64,000 bases of DNA from Roseococcus sp. (GCA_026414745.1 JAOAIK010000061.1:1-64000); one strand, 5' to 3'. Shown: positions 12,488 to 21,292, numbered from the stretch's first letter. Notes: generated from the letters alone by a model not told the origin. A program made the numbers and translations.

Positions 12488-12982
12488 TCACCCGCCGCCC
12501 GGCGTGGGCACCGGGGCGGGCGCCGGTGTCGGGGCGGAGCGCAAGGCGGAGTCGCGCCCGTAGAGGTGCATGGCGCGGCGCTCGAAGGCGCGCACCATGA
12601 GCCGCGTCGCCTCGTTGAACACGGTGCCGATCAGCCCTTGCAGCAGGCGCGAGCGGAACTCGAAGTCCACGAAGAAATCCACCTCCGTTCCCTGCGGCAC
12701 CGGGGTGAGCTTCCAGGTGTTGTTGAGGTAGCGGAAGGGCCCGTCGAGGTAGCGCACCTGCACGAGGTGCGGGCGGGTCAGCGCCACGTCGCTGCGGAAG
12801 GTCTCGCGGATCATCTTGAAGCCGATGGTGAGGTCGGCCACGAGCCGGGTCTCCTCGCGCGAGAGGACGCGCGCGCCGACGCACCAGGGCAGGAACTCCG
12901 GGTAGCGGTGCACATCCGCCACCAGCTGGAAGATCTCCTCGGGCGTGTGGCGCAGGATGCGCCGCTCGGCGTGGGTGGGCAT
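12488..12982 (-). CDS. RatA/Coq10-type START-domain protein
   Basis: A 164-aa protein of the polyketide-cyclase/START fold: HTPEEIFQLVADVHRYPEFLPWC, then DLTIGFKMIRETFRS, LDGPFRYLNNTWKL and VDFFVDFEFRSRLLQGLIG. This is the family containing Coq10 (ubiquinone-binding chaperone) and the misnamed RatA toxin. In an alphaproteobacterium the Coq10-like role in respiration is more likely. A Pro-rich tail (APTPAPAPVPTP) is unusual for the family and of unknown significance. The start overlaps the lipA stop by 4 nt, so the two are translationally coupled, as in many relatives. Confidence 0.9.
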   Translation of the reverse strand: MPTHAERRILRHTPEEIFQLVADVHRYPEFLPWCVGARVLSREETRLVADLTIGFKMIRETFRSDVALTRPHLVQVRYLDGPFRYLNNTWKLTPVPQGTEVDFFVDFEFRSRLLQGLIGTVFNEATRLMVRAFERRAMHLYGRDSALRSAPTPAPAPVPTPGGG

Positions 12983-13947
12983 CAGGCCGCCGCCAGGGTC
13001 CTGGCGCGGGCCGCGCGCAGCGCCGCGAAGTCCCGGTCCGCGTGGTAGGAGCTGCGGGTGAGCGGCGAGGCGGAGACGAGCAGGAAGCCCTTGGCGCGGG
13101 CCAGCGCGGCGTAGTCCTCGAACTCCGCGGGTTCGACGAAGCGCGCCACCGCCGCGTGCTTCACCGTGGGCTGGAGGTATTGGCCGATGGTGAGGAAATC
13201 CACCTCGGCCGAGCGCAGGTCGTCCATCACCTGCTGCACCTCGAGCCGCTCCTCGCCGAGCCCGACCATCAGGCCGGACTTCGTGAAGATGGAGGGATCG
13301 AGCTGCTTCACCCGGTCGAGCAGCCGCAGCGAATGGTAGTAGCGCGCGCCGGGACGGATGCTGGGATAGAGGCGCGGCACGGTCTCGAGGTTGTGGTTGA
13401 ACACGTCGGGCCGGGCCTCCACCACCACCTCGAGCGCGCCTTCCTTGCGCAGGAAATCGGGGGTGAGCACCTCGATGGTGGTGCCGGGCGAGGCGGCGCG
13501 GATGGCGCGGATGGTCGCGGCGAAATGGGCGGCGCCGCCATCGGGCAGGTCGTCGCGGTCCACGCTGGTGACGACGACATGGGCGAGGCCGAGCCGCGCC
13601 ACCGCCTCGGCCACGCGGCGCGGTTCGTCGGGGTCCAGCGGGCGGGGGATGCCGGTGGCGACATTGCAGAAGCTGCAGGCGCGCGTGCAGGTCTCGCCCA
13701 TGATCATCATGGTGGCGTGGCGCTGCGACCAGCACTCGCCGATATTCGGGCAGGCCGCCTCCTCGCAGACGGTGACGAGGCGGTTCTCGCGCATCAGGGC
13801 GCGGGTCTCGTGATAGACGGGGTGGGTCGGCGCCTTCACCCGGATCCAGGCGGGCTTGCGCTGGATGGGGTTGTCCGGGCGGTGGGCCTTCTCGGGGTGG
13901 CGGGCCGCGCCGGTCCGCGTGCGGTGGTCGATCTCGATGCGGGCCAT
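12982..13947 (-). CDS. lipA: Lipoyl synthase
   Basis: A radical-SAM enzyme that inserts two sulfurs into octanoyl-protein to make lipoyl cofactors for the pyruvate and 2-oxoglutarate dehydrogenase complexes. Both iron-sulfur clusters are visible: the auxiliary [12 protein letters not shown] and the radical-SAM CTRACSFC. The C-terminal [11 protein letters not shown] completes the signature. I chose the ATG at 13947 ([10 protein letters not shown], 321 aa), which fits the family start; an in-frame ATG at 13974 adds nine residues. GGAAGGAG lies 12 nt upstream of the chosen start. It is coupled to the downstream RatA/Coq10-like gene. Confidence 0.96.
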   Translation of the reverse strand: MARIEIDHRTRTGAARHPEKAHRPDNPIQRKPAWIRVKAPTHPVYHETRALMRENRLVTVCEEAACPNIGECWSQRHATMMIMGETCTRACSFCNVATGIPRPLDPDEPRRVAEAVARLGLAHVVVTSVDRDDLPDGGAAHFAATIRAIRAASPGTTIEVLTPDFLRKEGALEVVVEARPDVFNHNLETVPRLYPSIRPGARYYHSLRLLDRVKQLDPSIFTKSGLMVGLGEERLEVQQVMDDLRSAEVDFLTIGQYLQPTVKHAAVARFVEPAEFEDYAALARAKGFLLVSASPLTRSSYHADRDFAALRAARARTLAAA

Positions 13948-14013
13948 GGGCGGGCGGTTTCTCCTTCCCGTCATATAGGACCGGGCGCGGAATCCCGCCA
14001 GCGCGCCGGGCGC

Positions 14014-14565
14014 TCAGGCGGCGGCCGGGGCGGCCAGCGCCTGCTCGATGGCGCGCAGCAGCTCGGGCGCGTCCGGCGCGACGCGGGTGGCGAAGCCGCT
14101 GACGCGCCGCCCGTCCCGCGCCACCAGGTATTTGTGGAAGTTCCAGCGCACCGGCCCCGCCCGCTCGGCCGCCCAGGCGAAGAAGGGATGGGCGTTGGGG
14201 CCGCGCACATGGGTCAGGCCCGCCATGGGGAAGGTGATGCCGAACATGGTGTCGCAGAACTCGCGCACGCGCCGCGCGTCGGTGCTCTCCTGGTTGAAGT
14301 CGTTGGAGGGCACGCCGAGCACGGTGAGGCCCTGCGGCTCGTAGCGCTCGTGCAGGCGCTGCAGCGCGGCGTATTGCGGGGTGAAGCCGCAGAAGCTCGC
14401 GGTGTTCACCACGAGCAGCACCCGGCCGCGGAACTCGGAGAGCGGCAGCGGCCCGCCCTCCAGCGCGGTGAAGGCGAAGTCGAAGGCGCTCGGGCCGGAG
14501 GCCTGCGCCGCCGCGGGCAGCAGCAGGGCGGCGCCGATGAGCGCGCGGCGGGGGGCCTCAGGCAT
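14014..14565 (-). CDS. Glutathione peroxidase family protein, Cys type, exported
   Basis: The 183-aa protein has an N-terminal signal-like segment (RRALIGAALLLPAAAQASG) and a thioredoxin-fold peroxidase domain. The peroxidatic residue is Cys59 in NTASFCGFTPQY, and WNFHKYLV supplies the conserved Trp/Asn. The usual NQFGGQEP motif reads SNDFNQES. It reduces peroxides, probably with a thioredoxin-like or other periplasmic donor given the apparent export. The start overlaps the molybdopterin oxidoreductase stop by 8 nt, so both form one operon. A cytosolic start further in is less likely, since the leader is well formed. Confidence 0.88.
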   Translation of the reverse strand: MPEAPRRALIGAALLLPAAAQASGPSAFDFAFTALEGGPLPLSEFRGRVLLVVNTASFCGFTPQYAALQRLHERYEPQGLTVLGVPSNDFNQESTDARRVREFCDTMFGITFPMAGLTHVRGPNAHPFFAWAAERAGPVRWNFHKYLVARDGRRVSGFATRVAPDAPELLRAIEQALAAPAAA

Positions 14566-15226
14566 AGCGTTCCTCCCGCCACGGGTCGGCGTTGTTGTGA
14601 TAGCCGCGCACCTCCCAGAAGCCGGGTCGGTCATCGGCCAGCAGCTCGATGCGCGTGACCCATTTCGCGCTCTTCCAGAAATAGTAGCGCGGGATGACGA
14701 TGCGCGCCGGCCCGCCATGCTGGCGCGAGAGCGGCGCGCCGTTCCAGGAATGGGCCACCAGCGCGTCCTCGGCGGCGAAGACCGCGAGCGGCACATTGGT
14801 GGTGTAGCCGTCATAGGAGTGGAAGACGACGAAGCGCGCCTCGGGTTTCGGCCGGGCGAGCATCAGCAGGTCCCGCGCCGCGACCCCGCGCCAGCGGTTG
14901 TCGTAGCGGCTCCAGGCGGTGACGCAGTGGATGTCGTTCGTCCAGTCGCGCTGGGGCAGGGCCATGAAGCCCTCCCAGTCCAGCGCGACGGGCTCCTCCA
15001 CCAGCCCCTCGACGCGCAGGCGCCAGCGCTCGGGCCGCACATCGGGCTGCACGCCGAGGTCGAGGACGGGGAAATCCTGCACGAGGCGCTGGCCGGGGGG
15101 CAGGCGCTGCGCCTGGGGGGAGGCCGTCTCGCCCGTGAGCAGGCGGCCTTCGCGCGCCCATTGCTCCTTGGCGCGCACCAGCTTCTCGCGGATGGCGCCC
15201 TGAAGCGTCACGTCGTCCTCGGCCAT
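14558..15226 (-). CDS. Sulfite-oxidase-like molybdopterin-dependent oxidoreductase
   Basis: A 222-aa single-domain member of the SuoX/MsrP superfamily. Seen are the molybdenum-coordinating Cys101 in DIHCVTAWSRYDN, the cofactor-binding GPARIVIPRYYFWKSAKWV, and WEVRGYHNNADPW. The C-terminal dimerisation domain of true sulfite oxidase is missing, and so is a Tat signal peptide, so it is probably cytoplasmic. The substrate is unknown; this short group is usually annotated "sulfite oxidase-like oxidoreductase". It is first in an operon with the peroxidase gene, suggesting an oxidative-stress or sulfur-repair role (inference). Confidence 0.9.
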   Translation of the reverse strand: MAEDDVTLQGAIREKLVRAKEQWAREGRLLTGETASPQAQRLPPGQRLVQDFPVLDLGVQPDVRPERWRLRVEGLVEEPVALDWEGFMALPQRDWTNDIHCVTAWSRYDNRWRGVAARDLLMLARPKPEARFVVFHSYDGYTTNVPLAVFAAEDALVAHSWNGAPLSRQHGGPARIVIPRYYFWKSAKWVTRIELLADDRPGFWEVRGYHNNADPWREERYA

Positions 15227-15390
15227 GCGGCCTCCTCTCCTGCGTCCATGGGGGCCGTGCGCCCCCTCCTCTCATTAGGGGGCGCCAGCGCCGGCTTCCA
15301 GAGCGCGACGGCCCTTGCCGCCGGCGGGCCCGGCCCGCATATGGCGGCGGGCCCGCAACGACGGGCCGCCACGAGCCCGGGAGACGCTCC

Positions 15391-16371
15391 ATGACCCTCC
15401 TCCGCCGCCACCTCGCCGCGCTGTTCGCCGCCCCCGCCCTCATCCCGGCCGCCCGGGCGCAGGAGGCCTTTCCCTCCCGCCCGCTGCGCTTCATCGTGCC
15501 CGTCTCGGCCGGCGGGTCGGCCGATGCGCAGGCGCGGCGCGTGGCGCAGCGCCTGCAGGAGCGCTGGGGCCAGCCCGTGGTGGTGGAGAACCGCCCCGGC
15601 GCCAACGGAATCGTCGCGGTGCAGGCCTTCCTGCAGGCGCCGCCCGACGGGCACACGGTCTTCGCCACGCCCTCGGGGCCCATCGCCATCAACCCGAGCC
15701 TCTACCGCAACCTGCCCTACGACCCCTTCCGCGACTTCAGCTTCGCCTCGCTGATCAGCGTCATCCCGCTGGTGCTGGCCGTGCACCCCTCGGTGCCGGC
15801 GAACACCGCGCCGGAACTGGCGGCGCTGACGCGCAGCCGCGGCGCGGCCTTCGCCTTCGCCAATGCCGGGGTGGGCACGCCCTCGCACCTGTCCATCGCC
15901 ATGTTCCGCGCCATGGCCAATGCCGGCGAGGTGACGAGCGTGCCCTTCGGCGGCTCCGCCCCGGCGCTGACCTCGCTCGTGGCGGGGCAGACGCTCGCCA
16001 TGTTCGACGCGGCCGTCTCCATCGCGCCCTTCATCCGCGACGGGCGGCTCAAGGGCATCGGGGTGGCGCACAGCGAGCGCCTCGCCCTGCTGCCCGACCT
16101 GCCCACGCTGATCGAGCAGGGCGTGCCCAACTTCCTCTCCGCCACCTGGATGAGCCTGTGCACCCATGCCGCCACCCCGCGCGAGCGCACGGCGCGGCTG
16201 GCGGCGGAGGTGGATGCGGTGCTGCGCGAGCCCGCGACGCGGGAGCTGCTGACCAGCCAGGGCGCCTTCGTGCGCGGCGGCACGCCCGAGGAGTTCGCCG
16301 CCTTCGCCCGCGCCGAGGCCGAGAAATGGGGCCGGCTGGTGCGCGAGACGGGCGCGAGCGTGGACGGGTGA
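15391..16371 (+). CDS. Bug/TctC-family substrate-binding protein (orphan)
   Basis: A 326-aa periplasmic receptor of tripartite tricarboxylate transporters. A signal peptide ends near PAARAQ (about residue 24). Then come the family motifs FPSRPLRFIVPVSAGGSADAQ, VVENRPGANGIVA and DGHTVFATPSGPIAINPSLY. No TctA or TctB gene is adjacent, which is normal for the expanded Bug family. It is divergent from the molybdopterin gene. The ligand, usually a carboxylate or amide, cannot be read from the sequence. Confidence 0.93.
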   Translation: MTLLRRHLAALFAAPALIPAARAQEAFPSRPLRFIVPVSAGGSADAQARRVAQRLQERWGQPVVVENRPGANGIVAVQAFLQAPPDGHTVFATPSGPIAINPSLYRNLPYDPFRDFSFASLISVIPLVLAVHPSVPANTAPELAALTRSRGAAFAFANAGVGTPSHLSIAMFRAMANAGEVTSVPFGGSAPALTSLVAGQTLAMFDAAVSIAPFIRDGRLKGIGVAHSERLALLPDLPTLIEQGVPNFLSATWMSLCTHAATPRERTARLAAEVDAVLREPATRELLTSQGAFVRGGTPEEFAAFARAEAEKWGRLVRETGASVDG

Positions 16372-16422
16372 GGCCGGGGGCGGGCGCGCCGGGCGCGATG
16401 CGGCGCGCCGCCTCCGGGCTGC

Positions 16423-17520
16423 CTACCCCCACACCTCCTCGGCCACCTCGACGCAGAGCCTGAGCTTCGCCCACTGCTCCTCCACGGTGAGGAGGTTGCC
16501 CTCCTCGGTGGAGGCGAAGCCGCATTGCGGGGAGATCGCCAGCTGTTCGATGGGCGCGTAGCGGGCCGCCTCCTCGATGCGGCGTTTCAGCGCGTCCTTG
16601 CTCTCCAGCGCGCCGCGCTTGGAGGTGACGAGGCCGAGCACCACCGTCTTGCCCTTGGGCAGGAAGCGCAGCGGGGCGAAGCCGCCCGAGCGTTCGTCAT
16701 CATACTCCATGAAGTAGGCATCGACGCCGATGCCGTTGAACAGCACTTCCGCCACCGGATCGTAGCCGCCCGAGGCGATGTGCATGGAGCGGAAGTTGCC
16801 GCGGCAGAGATGCATGGAGACGAACATGTCGGCCGGGCGGTTCGCGATGGCGCGGTTGATCAGCGCCGCGTAGCGGCCGAGCAGCCCCTCCGTCTCCTCG
16901 CCGCGGGCCTTGAGCTGGGCGATCTGCTCGGGGTCGCAGAGATAGGCGATGTTCACCTCGTCGAGCTGCAGGTAGCGGCAGCCGGCTCCGGCGAAATCCG
17001 CGACGGCCGCGGCATAGGCCTCGCCGAGATCGGCGAAGAACCCGTCCATGTCGGGATAGGTGTGCGAATCCACCGCACGCCGCCCGCCGCGGAAGTGCAG
17101 CACCGAGGGGGAGGGGATGGTCTGCTTCGGCACGGCCCCGCCGGCGTTGGCGTGGACGAAGGCGTAGTCGGCGACGAAGGGATGCCCCTGGTAGCGGATG
17201 GGGCCCGTGACCTTGAGCCCATAGGCCTTGGTCTGGCCGCCCTTGAACTGGATGCCCTGGTCGGCCTCGTACATCTCGACGCCGCCGAGCTGCGCCAGGA
17301 AGTCGAAGTGCCAGAAGGCGCGGCGATACTCGCCGTCCGTCACCGCCTTCAGCCCGATGGCCTTCTGCTGCGCGATGGCCTCGCGGATGGCGGCATCCTC
17401 GATCGCGCGCAGGGCCTCGGCGCTGATCCGGCCCTCGGCGCGGGCGGCGCGAGCCTCGCGCAGGGCGGGGGGGCGCAGCAGCGATCCGACATGGTCGGCG
17501 CGAAAGGGGGGGCTGTCCAT
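16423..17520 (-). CDS. Cobalamin-independent methionine synthase-like methyltransferase (MetE C-terminal type)
   Basis: The 365-aa protein corresponds to the catalytic half of MetE. It begins FRADHVGSLLRPP and keeps the four zinc ligands: His237 and Cys239 (SMHLCRG), Glu272 (YFMEYDD) and Cys333 (SPQCGF). YLQLDEVNIAYL holds a substrate-contact segment. The N-terminal half of full MetE is missing. Such short forms (YxjG/YxjH type) transfer methyl groups to thiols, either homocysteine from a smaller donor or another thiol. The gene stands alone. A 213-nt leader precedes it; no known riboswitch could be recognised there. Confidence 0.88.
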   Translation of the reverse strand: MDSPPFRADHVGSLLRPPALREARAARAEGRISAEALRAIEDAAIREAIAQQKAIGLKAVTDGEYRRAFWHFDFLAQLGGVEMYEADQGIQFKGGQTKAYGLKVTGPIRYQGHPFVADYAFVHANAGGAVPKQTIPSPSVLHFRGGRRAVDSHTYPDMDGFFADLGEAYAAAVADFAGAGCRYLQLDEVNIAYLCDPEQIAQLKARGEETEGLLGRYAALINRAIANRPADMFVSMHLCRGNFRSMHIASGGYDPVAEVLFNGIGVDAYFMEYDDERSGGFAPLRFLPKGKTVVLGLVTSKRGALESKDALKRRIEEAARYAPIEQLAISPQCGFASTEEGNLLTVEEQWAKLRLCVEVAEEVWG

Positions 17521-17733
17521 GGCGTCTCCTTCAGGCGGACTTCGGCGACAGGCCGGGGCGAGGCGGCCCGCCCCAAGCAGACGCGCCGGCGGCGGAACAC
17601 GCGAGAGGGCGGCCCGACACCGCGTGCGGTGCCTCGCCCCGTCCGGGGCAGCGTGGACCACTGCGCGCCGCCCGCGTCAATCCGGCTGCCCGCCAGCGGG
17701 CGAACAGAGGCGCTGTCCGCCCCCCGCGCCGCC

Positions 17734-18435
17734 TCAGGCGATCTCGCGCAGCAGCTTGCGGCGGACGGCGGCGCCGAAGGCCTCGAAATCCTCCGCCACG
17801 ATCATGAAGGCGCCGGGGCCGCCGATCACGTTCTGCTCGAAATACCGGTCGAGCGGGATGGGCGGCATCCGGCCGAAGGTCGGCCGGTCGTTCACGATGG
17901 GCAGGCCGTTGATCACGATGCCCTCGGCCACCGCCTCGTCGCGCGCGTGCTCGGCAGGGCGGCCGGAGTTGTTCACGCCATCGCCCGAGACGTCGATCAC
18001 CCGGCGCGTGCCTTCGAAGGGCGCCTCGCGCAGCACCTGGCGCGAAAAATCGATGGCCCCCGAGATGGAGGTCCAGGAGAGGGAGACGCGCGGCGCCTCG
18101 GCCAGCGTCTCGGCCCAGAGATCGGCGTCGCGCTGGCTCGCGATCCGCGTCCATGGGATCACCACGCGCTGGTATTCCACCCCCGCCCACTCGACATAGG
18201 CAAGGCCGATCGCGCCGATCATGCCGCGGCGGATCACCTCGACCACGCGCGGGTCGCTCACCGCGGCGCGATAGCCTTCGCGTTGCAGGCGGGCCTCGTC
18301 CTCGTCGATCGAGCGCGAGACGTCCACAGCGAGGACGAGCAGCACGTCCACCGGCTCGGGCTGGGCCCGGGCCGGCCGGGCGGTGAGGCCGGCACCGGCC
18401 GCAAGACCGCTGGCGAGAAGGGAACGACGCAGCAC
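17734..18435 (-). CDS. DUF1194 protein, VWFA-like, exported
   Basis: The GTG start at 18435 is chosen because GAGGAGG lies 6 nt upstream and it opens a good signal peptide (LRRSLLASGLAAGAGL, ending ARPARAQ). The 233-aa product has DVLLVLAVDVSRSIDEDE, a MIDAS-like DxSxS motif, and VIDVSGDGVNNSG, the pattern of DUF1194, a von Willebrand factor A-related family of alphaproteobacteria. It probably binds a divalent metal and a protein partner outside the inner membrane. Function unknown. No obvious operon partner; the neighbours on the same strand are 70-200 nt away. Confidence 0.88.
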   Translation of the reverse strand: MLRRSLLASGLAAGAGLTARPARAQPEPVDVLLVLAVDVSRSIDEDEARLQREGYRAAVSDPRVVEVIRRGMIGAIGLAYVEWAGVEYQRVVIPWTRIASQRDADLWAETLAEAPRVSLSWTSISGAIDFSRQVLREAPFEGTRRVIDVSGDGVNNSGRPAEHARDEAVAEGIVINGLPIVNDRPTFGRMPPIPLDRYFEQNVIGGPGAFMIVAEDFEAFGAAVRRKLLREIA

Positions 18436-18508
18436 GGCGGGCCTCCTCTCAAGGCCGCCATGGAAGCGGGACGCCGGGGGCCTGGGCAAGCGAAATCCGC
18501 GGGGCCGC

Positions 18509-18712
18509 TCACCCCCACTCGCGCGGGCGGTCTCGCCCGTGCTCGAGGCCGGCGAGGCCGAGCACCAGCAGCACGCCACCGCCCGCCGCCCCCAGCGCGG
18601 CCACGAGTGGCGCGACGCGCCCGGGCGTGAGCCCATCCGTGAGCAGCAGCACGACGACGCCGACGATCAGCAGCAGCCCGGCGGCGGTCACGAAGAGGGC
18701 GAGGCGTTGCAT
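18509..18712 (-). CDS. Small membrane protein, 67 aa
   Basis: The ATG at 18712 follows AGGAG at 8 nt spacing. The product MQRLALFVTAAGLLLIVGVV... has two hydrophobic helices (about 3-22 and 32-50) separated by a short loop TDGLTPGR, and a charged tail ending in REWG. No family is recognised. It may be a hairpin inner-membrane protein. It lies upstream of the DUF1194 gene on the same strand with 73 nt between them. Confidence 0.6.
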   Translation of the reverse strand: MQRLALFVTAAGLLLIVGVVVLLLTDGLTPGRVAPLVAALGAAGGGVLLVLGLAGLEHGRDRPREWG

Positions 18713-18824
18713 GGCGGGATCTCCTGGCCGCCTCTTCGCCGCCCCGCAGGGCGACAAAGCGGAAAGCCTGTGGCGATCTCGTGGAGCCGCATGCTCCGGC
18801 CGGCTGGCGGCTGCCGCACCGCGA

Positions 18825-19298
18825 CTACATCACCGCATAGACGTCATAGCGAGGGCCCGCGGGCGGGCGCTGGCCCACCCCCACCGCCACGATTCGGTTC
18901 AGCCAGGCATGCTCGGGCGCGGCGGTCTGGAAGCGCATCAGGGTGCGGAAGTAGTAGTCGGCGGGCGGCACCGTCTCGCCGGCGGCGAGCCGCGCCAGCA
19001 CCGCCGGCGCGCCGGTGCGGATGCCGGCATACTGCACGTAGATCAGCCCGCCCGAGGCGGCGCGGATGGTCAGCCGCACGTCGATGTGCGCGGTGCCGTC
19101 GGCTTCCAGGCGCAGCCAGTCGGCCGCCGTGCCGCCCAGCACCTCGCCCGAGAGGCGCGGGCCGGAGACGACGCCGCCGGTGACAGGAACGATGCGCAGT
19201 TCCATCCCGTCCGGACCCGTGCCGAGCATTTGCGGGGCACTCACGGCGATGTCCATGGTGAAGATGTGGGCGACGGTGAGCGGCAGCGGTGCGGTCAT
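18825..19298 (-). CDS. DUF3237 domain protein
   Basis: A 157-aa protein showing the DUF3237 layout: IFTMDIAVSAPQMLG at the start, ELRIVPVTGGVVSGPRLSGEV, DGTAHIDVRLTIRA, and DYYFRTLMRFQT near the end. The fold is a beta-barrel of unknown function, found widely in proteobacteria and fungi near degradative genes. There is no signal peptide. It is divergent from the TetR gene, and the palindrome at 19390 lies between the two, so shared control is possible. The ATG at 19298 is preceded by GGAGGATCGCCAACC-type spacing of about 10 nt. Confidence 0.85.
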   Translation of the reverse strand: MTAPLPLTVAHIFTMDIAVSAPQMLGTGPDGMELRIVPVTGGVVSGPRLSGEVLGGTAADWLRLEADGTAHIDVRLTIRAASGGLIYVQYAGIRTGAPAVLARLAAGETVPPADYYFRTLMRFQTAAPEHAWLNRIVAVGVGQRPPAGPRYDVYAVM

Positions 19299-19389
19299 GG
19301 TTGGCGATCCTCCGGTGGCGTCGAGATGCTGCCCCGCGAGGGCGGCGCTGGCCAGGGCTTGCGGCCGCGGGCGGCCCCCGCCATGATCT

Positions 19390-19406
19390 CTGATGAAAAC
19401 CATCAG
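19390..19406. promoter_or_regulatory. Palindrome before tetR gene, candidate TetR operator
   Basis: CTGATG and CATCAG form a perfect 6-bp inverted repeat around AAAAC, ending 11 nt before the regulator start at 19418. The same CATCAG half-site recurs in the region before the adaptor gene (20081-20086). This supports one regulator reading both sites, as expected for autoregulation of a TetR protein controlling the next genes. Confidence 0.5.
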
Positions 19407-19417
19407 GATATCAGGCC

Positions 19418-20059
19418 ATGACCAGGGTCGGCTCCCCCGCGTCTCCCGAGCGCGAGAGCGACCGCGATGCCGCCACGCGCGCGCGCATCGCGGACGCCGC
19501 GGAACGGCTGTTCCGCAGCCTCGGCTACCAGAAGACGGCGGTGGCCGACATCGCGCGCGAATGCGGCATGTCGCCGGCCAATGTCTATCGCTTCTTCGCC
19601 TCCAAGAGCGCGATCAACGAGGCCATCGCCGCACGGCTGCTGGGCGGCATCGAGGCGGAGCTGCGCGTCATCGCCGCCGGCGCAGGCCCGGCCGAGGCGC
19701 GGCTGCGCGCCGCCGTGCGGGCCCTGCACCAGCGCGGCAGCGCGCTGTTCTTCGAGGAGAAGCGCCTGCACGACATGGTGGAGGCGGCGATGGCCGAACA
19801 CTGGGGCGTGATCGAACGCTTCCTGGAGGCGGTGGTGGGCCTTTATGCCGCGCTGCTGGCCGAGGGGATGGCGCGCGGCGAGTTCCGCCCGCGCGATCCG
19901 GTGGCCACCGCGCGCAGCCTCAAGCAATGCACCGTCGCCTGGATGCACCCCGCGCTGATCGCCGATTGCCTGAGCCATGGGGAGGAGCCCGCGCAGCTCG
20001 CCGCCGATCTCGAGGCGGCGCTCGACCTGCTGATGGACGGGCTGCGCGCGCCGGTATGA
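19418..20059 (+). CDS. TetR/AcrR-family transcriptional regulator
   Basis: A 213-aa repressor-type protein. The N-terminal DNA-binding domain spans about residues 20-65: ARIADAAERLFRSLGYQKTAVADIARECGMSPANVYRFFASK is clearly the TetR helix-turn-helix, with GYQKTAVADIA and NVYRFF as hallmarks. The C-terminal ligand domain resembles the TetR_C group of efflux regulators. The gene lies just upstream of, and co-oriented with, the adaptor and RND pump, with palindromes before both transcription units. It therefore most likely represses this pump until an inducer binds. Confidence 0.93.
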   Translation: MTRVGSPASPERESDRDAATRARIADAAERLFRSLGYQKTAVADIARECGMSPANVYRFFASKSAINEAIAARLLGGIEAELRVIAAGAGPAEARLRAAVRALHQRGSALFFEEKRLHDMVEAAMAEHWGVIERFLEAVVGLYAALLAEGMARGEFRPRDPVATARSLKQCTVAWMHPALIADCLSHGEEPAQLAADLEAALDLLMDGLRAPV

Positions 20060-20070
20060 TTGATGATGAT

Positions 20071-20099
20071 TGTTGACTTTCATCAGTAGATGATCAACA
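20071..20099 (+). promoter_or_regulatory. Inverted repeats and -35-like box before the efflux genes
   Basis: TGTTGA (20071-20076) and TCAACA (20094-20099) are inverted copies. Nested inside is TCATC-AGTA-GATGA (20080-20093), sharing the CATCAG half-site with the operator before the tetR gene. TTGACT at 20073 could be a -35 box. This is the only A/T-rich stretch between regulator and adaptor, and fits a repressor-covered promoter. Confidence 0.5.
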
Positions 20100-20124
20100 T
20101 GGGCAGGCCGACCGGAGCCCCGCC

Positions 20125-21213
20125 ATGCGCCGCCTCCTCGCCCTGCCTCCGCTCCTTCTCCTCGCCGCCTGCCTGCCCGAGGCGCGCTCCTCCTCCCCCG
20201 CCGCCCCGGCCGAGGAGCCGCCGCGCCCCGTCCAGGTCGCGCTGATCCGCCACCTGCCGGGCGAGGCGGGCCCCGCCTTCACCGGCACGCTGCGCGCCCG
20301 GCGCGAGGCCGATGTCGCCTTCCGCGCCGGCGGGCGCATCGCCGAGCGGCTGGTGGACCTCGGCGCCGAGGTGGCAGAGGGCCAGCCGCTGTTCCGCCTC
20401 GACGCGCGCGACCTGCGCCTCGCCCTCGCCGCCGCCGAGGCCGAGCTGCTCTCGGCCGAGGCGAGTGCGGCCAACGCGGCCAATGAGGCCGGCCGCTCCC
20501 GCGCGCTGCTCGCCGCCGGCCATGTCGCCCCCGCCTTCCACGAGGCGCGCGAGACCGCCGCGCGCGCCGCCGCGCAGCGCCTCGCCGCCGCCCGCGCCCA
20601 GCGCGACCTGGCGCGCAACCGCCTCGACTACGCCGAGCTGCGCGCCCCGGCCGCGGGCCGCGTCACCGCCATCCTGGCCGAGGCCGGGCAGGTGGTGGCC
20701 GAGGGCCAGCCCGTGCTGCGCCTCGCCGACCCCGCCGAGCGCGAGGTGCTGGTGCAGCTGCCCGAGGGCGTGGCCGCCACCCCCCTCGCGCAGATCCGCT
20801 TCTGGGCCCGGCCCGAGGTCGTGCTGCCCGCCACGCTGCGCGAGGTGGCGGCCAGCGCCGATGGCGCGCTGCGCACCTATGCCGCGCGCTACAGCCTGCC
20901 CGATGCGCCCGACTGGGCGCGGCTCGGCATGACGGCCACCCTCACCCTCGCCGCCCCCCGCGCCGAGCCGCTGGCGCGGGTGCCGCTCACCGCCCTGCAT
21001 GACCGTGGCGCGGGCCCCATGGTCTGGCGTGTGGCCGAGGAGGGGCGGGTGGTGGCCGAGCCGGTGCGCGTGCTGGCGCTGGGCGAGGCCACCGCCACCC
21101 TCGCCACCTCCCTGCCCGAGGGCACGCCCGTGGTCGCGCTCGGCGCGCAGCTTCTCGAGCCGGGCGCGCGGGTGCGCGTGGTGGACCAGCGCCTGGCCGG
21201 GAGCCTGCGCTGA
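20125..21213 (+). CDS. RND efflux periplasmic adaptor (membrane fusion lipoprotein)
   Basis: A 362-aa adaptor with a lipoprotein signal, LLLLAAC, lipidated at Cys16. Then come the barrel-sandwich half RREADVAFRAGGRIAERLVDLGAEVAEGQPLFRLDARDL, an alpha-helical hairpin (about 100-170), and the second lipoyl half LRAPAAGRVTAILAEAGQVVAEGQPVLRLAD. It would link the RND pump to an outer-membrane channel. No channel gene is present nearby, so a chromosomal TolC-type protein is presumably shared. It precedes the pump gene by 79 nt in the same direction. Confidence 0.93.
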   Translation: MRRLLALPPLLLLAACLPEARSSSPAAPAEEPPRPVQVALIRHLPGEAGPAFTGTLRARREADVAFRAGGRIAERLVDLGAEVAEGQPLFRLDARDLRLALAAAEAELLSAEASAANAANEAGRSRALLAAGHVAPAFHEARETAARAAAQRLAAARAQRDLARNRLDYAELRAPAAGRVTAILAEAGQVVAEGQPVLRLADPAEREVLVQLPEGVAATPLAQIRFWARPEVVLPATLREVAASADGALRTYAARYSLPDAPDWARLGMTATLTLAAPRAEPLARVPLTALHDRGAGPMVWRVAEEGRVVAEPVRVLALGEATATLATSLPEGTPVVALGAQLLEPGARVRVVDQRLAGSLR

Positions 21214-21292
21214 TGGCCCGGCCTTCGTCGCGCGCCGCGCGCCGCCGCCACGCCACCCCTCCGCGCCGCGCCGGACAGCGAGGCCTCCCGTG

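Noticed and set aside
17521-17733. Possible SAM or SAH riboswitch upstream of the MetE-like gene
   Set aside because: The leader is structured and G/C-rich, but I could not fit the conserved cores of known methionine-cycle riboswitches; covariance-model search needed.
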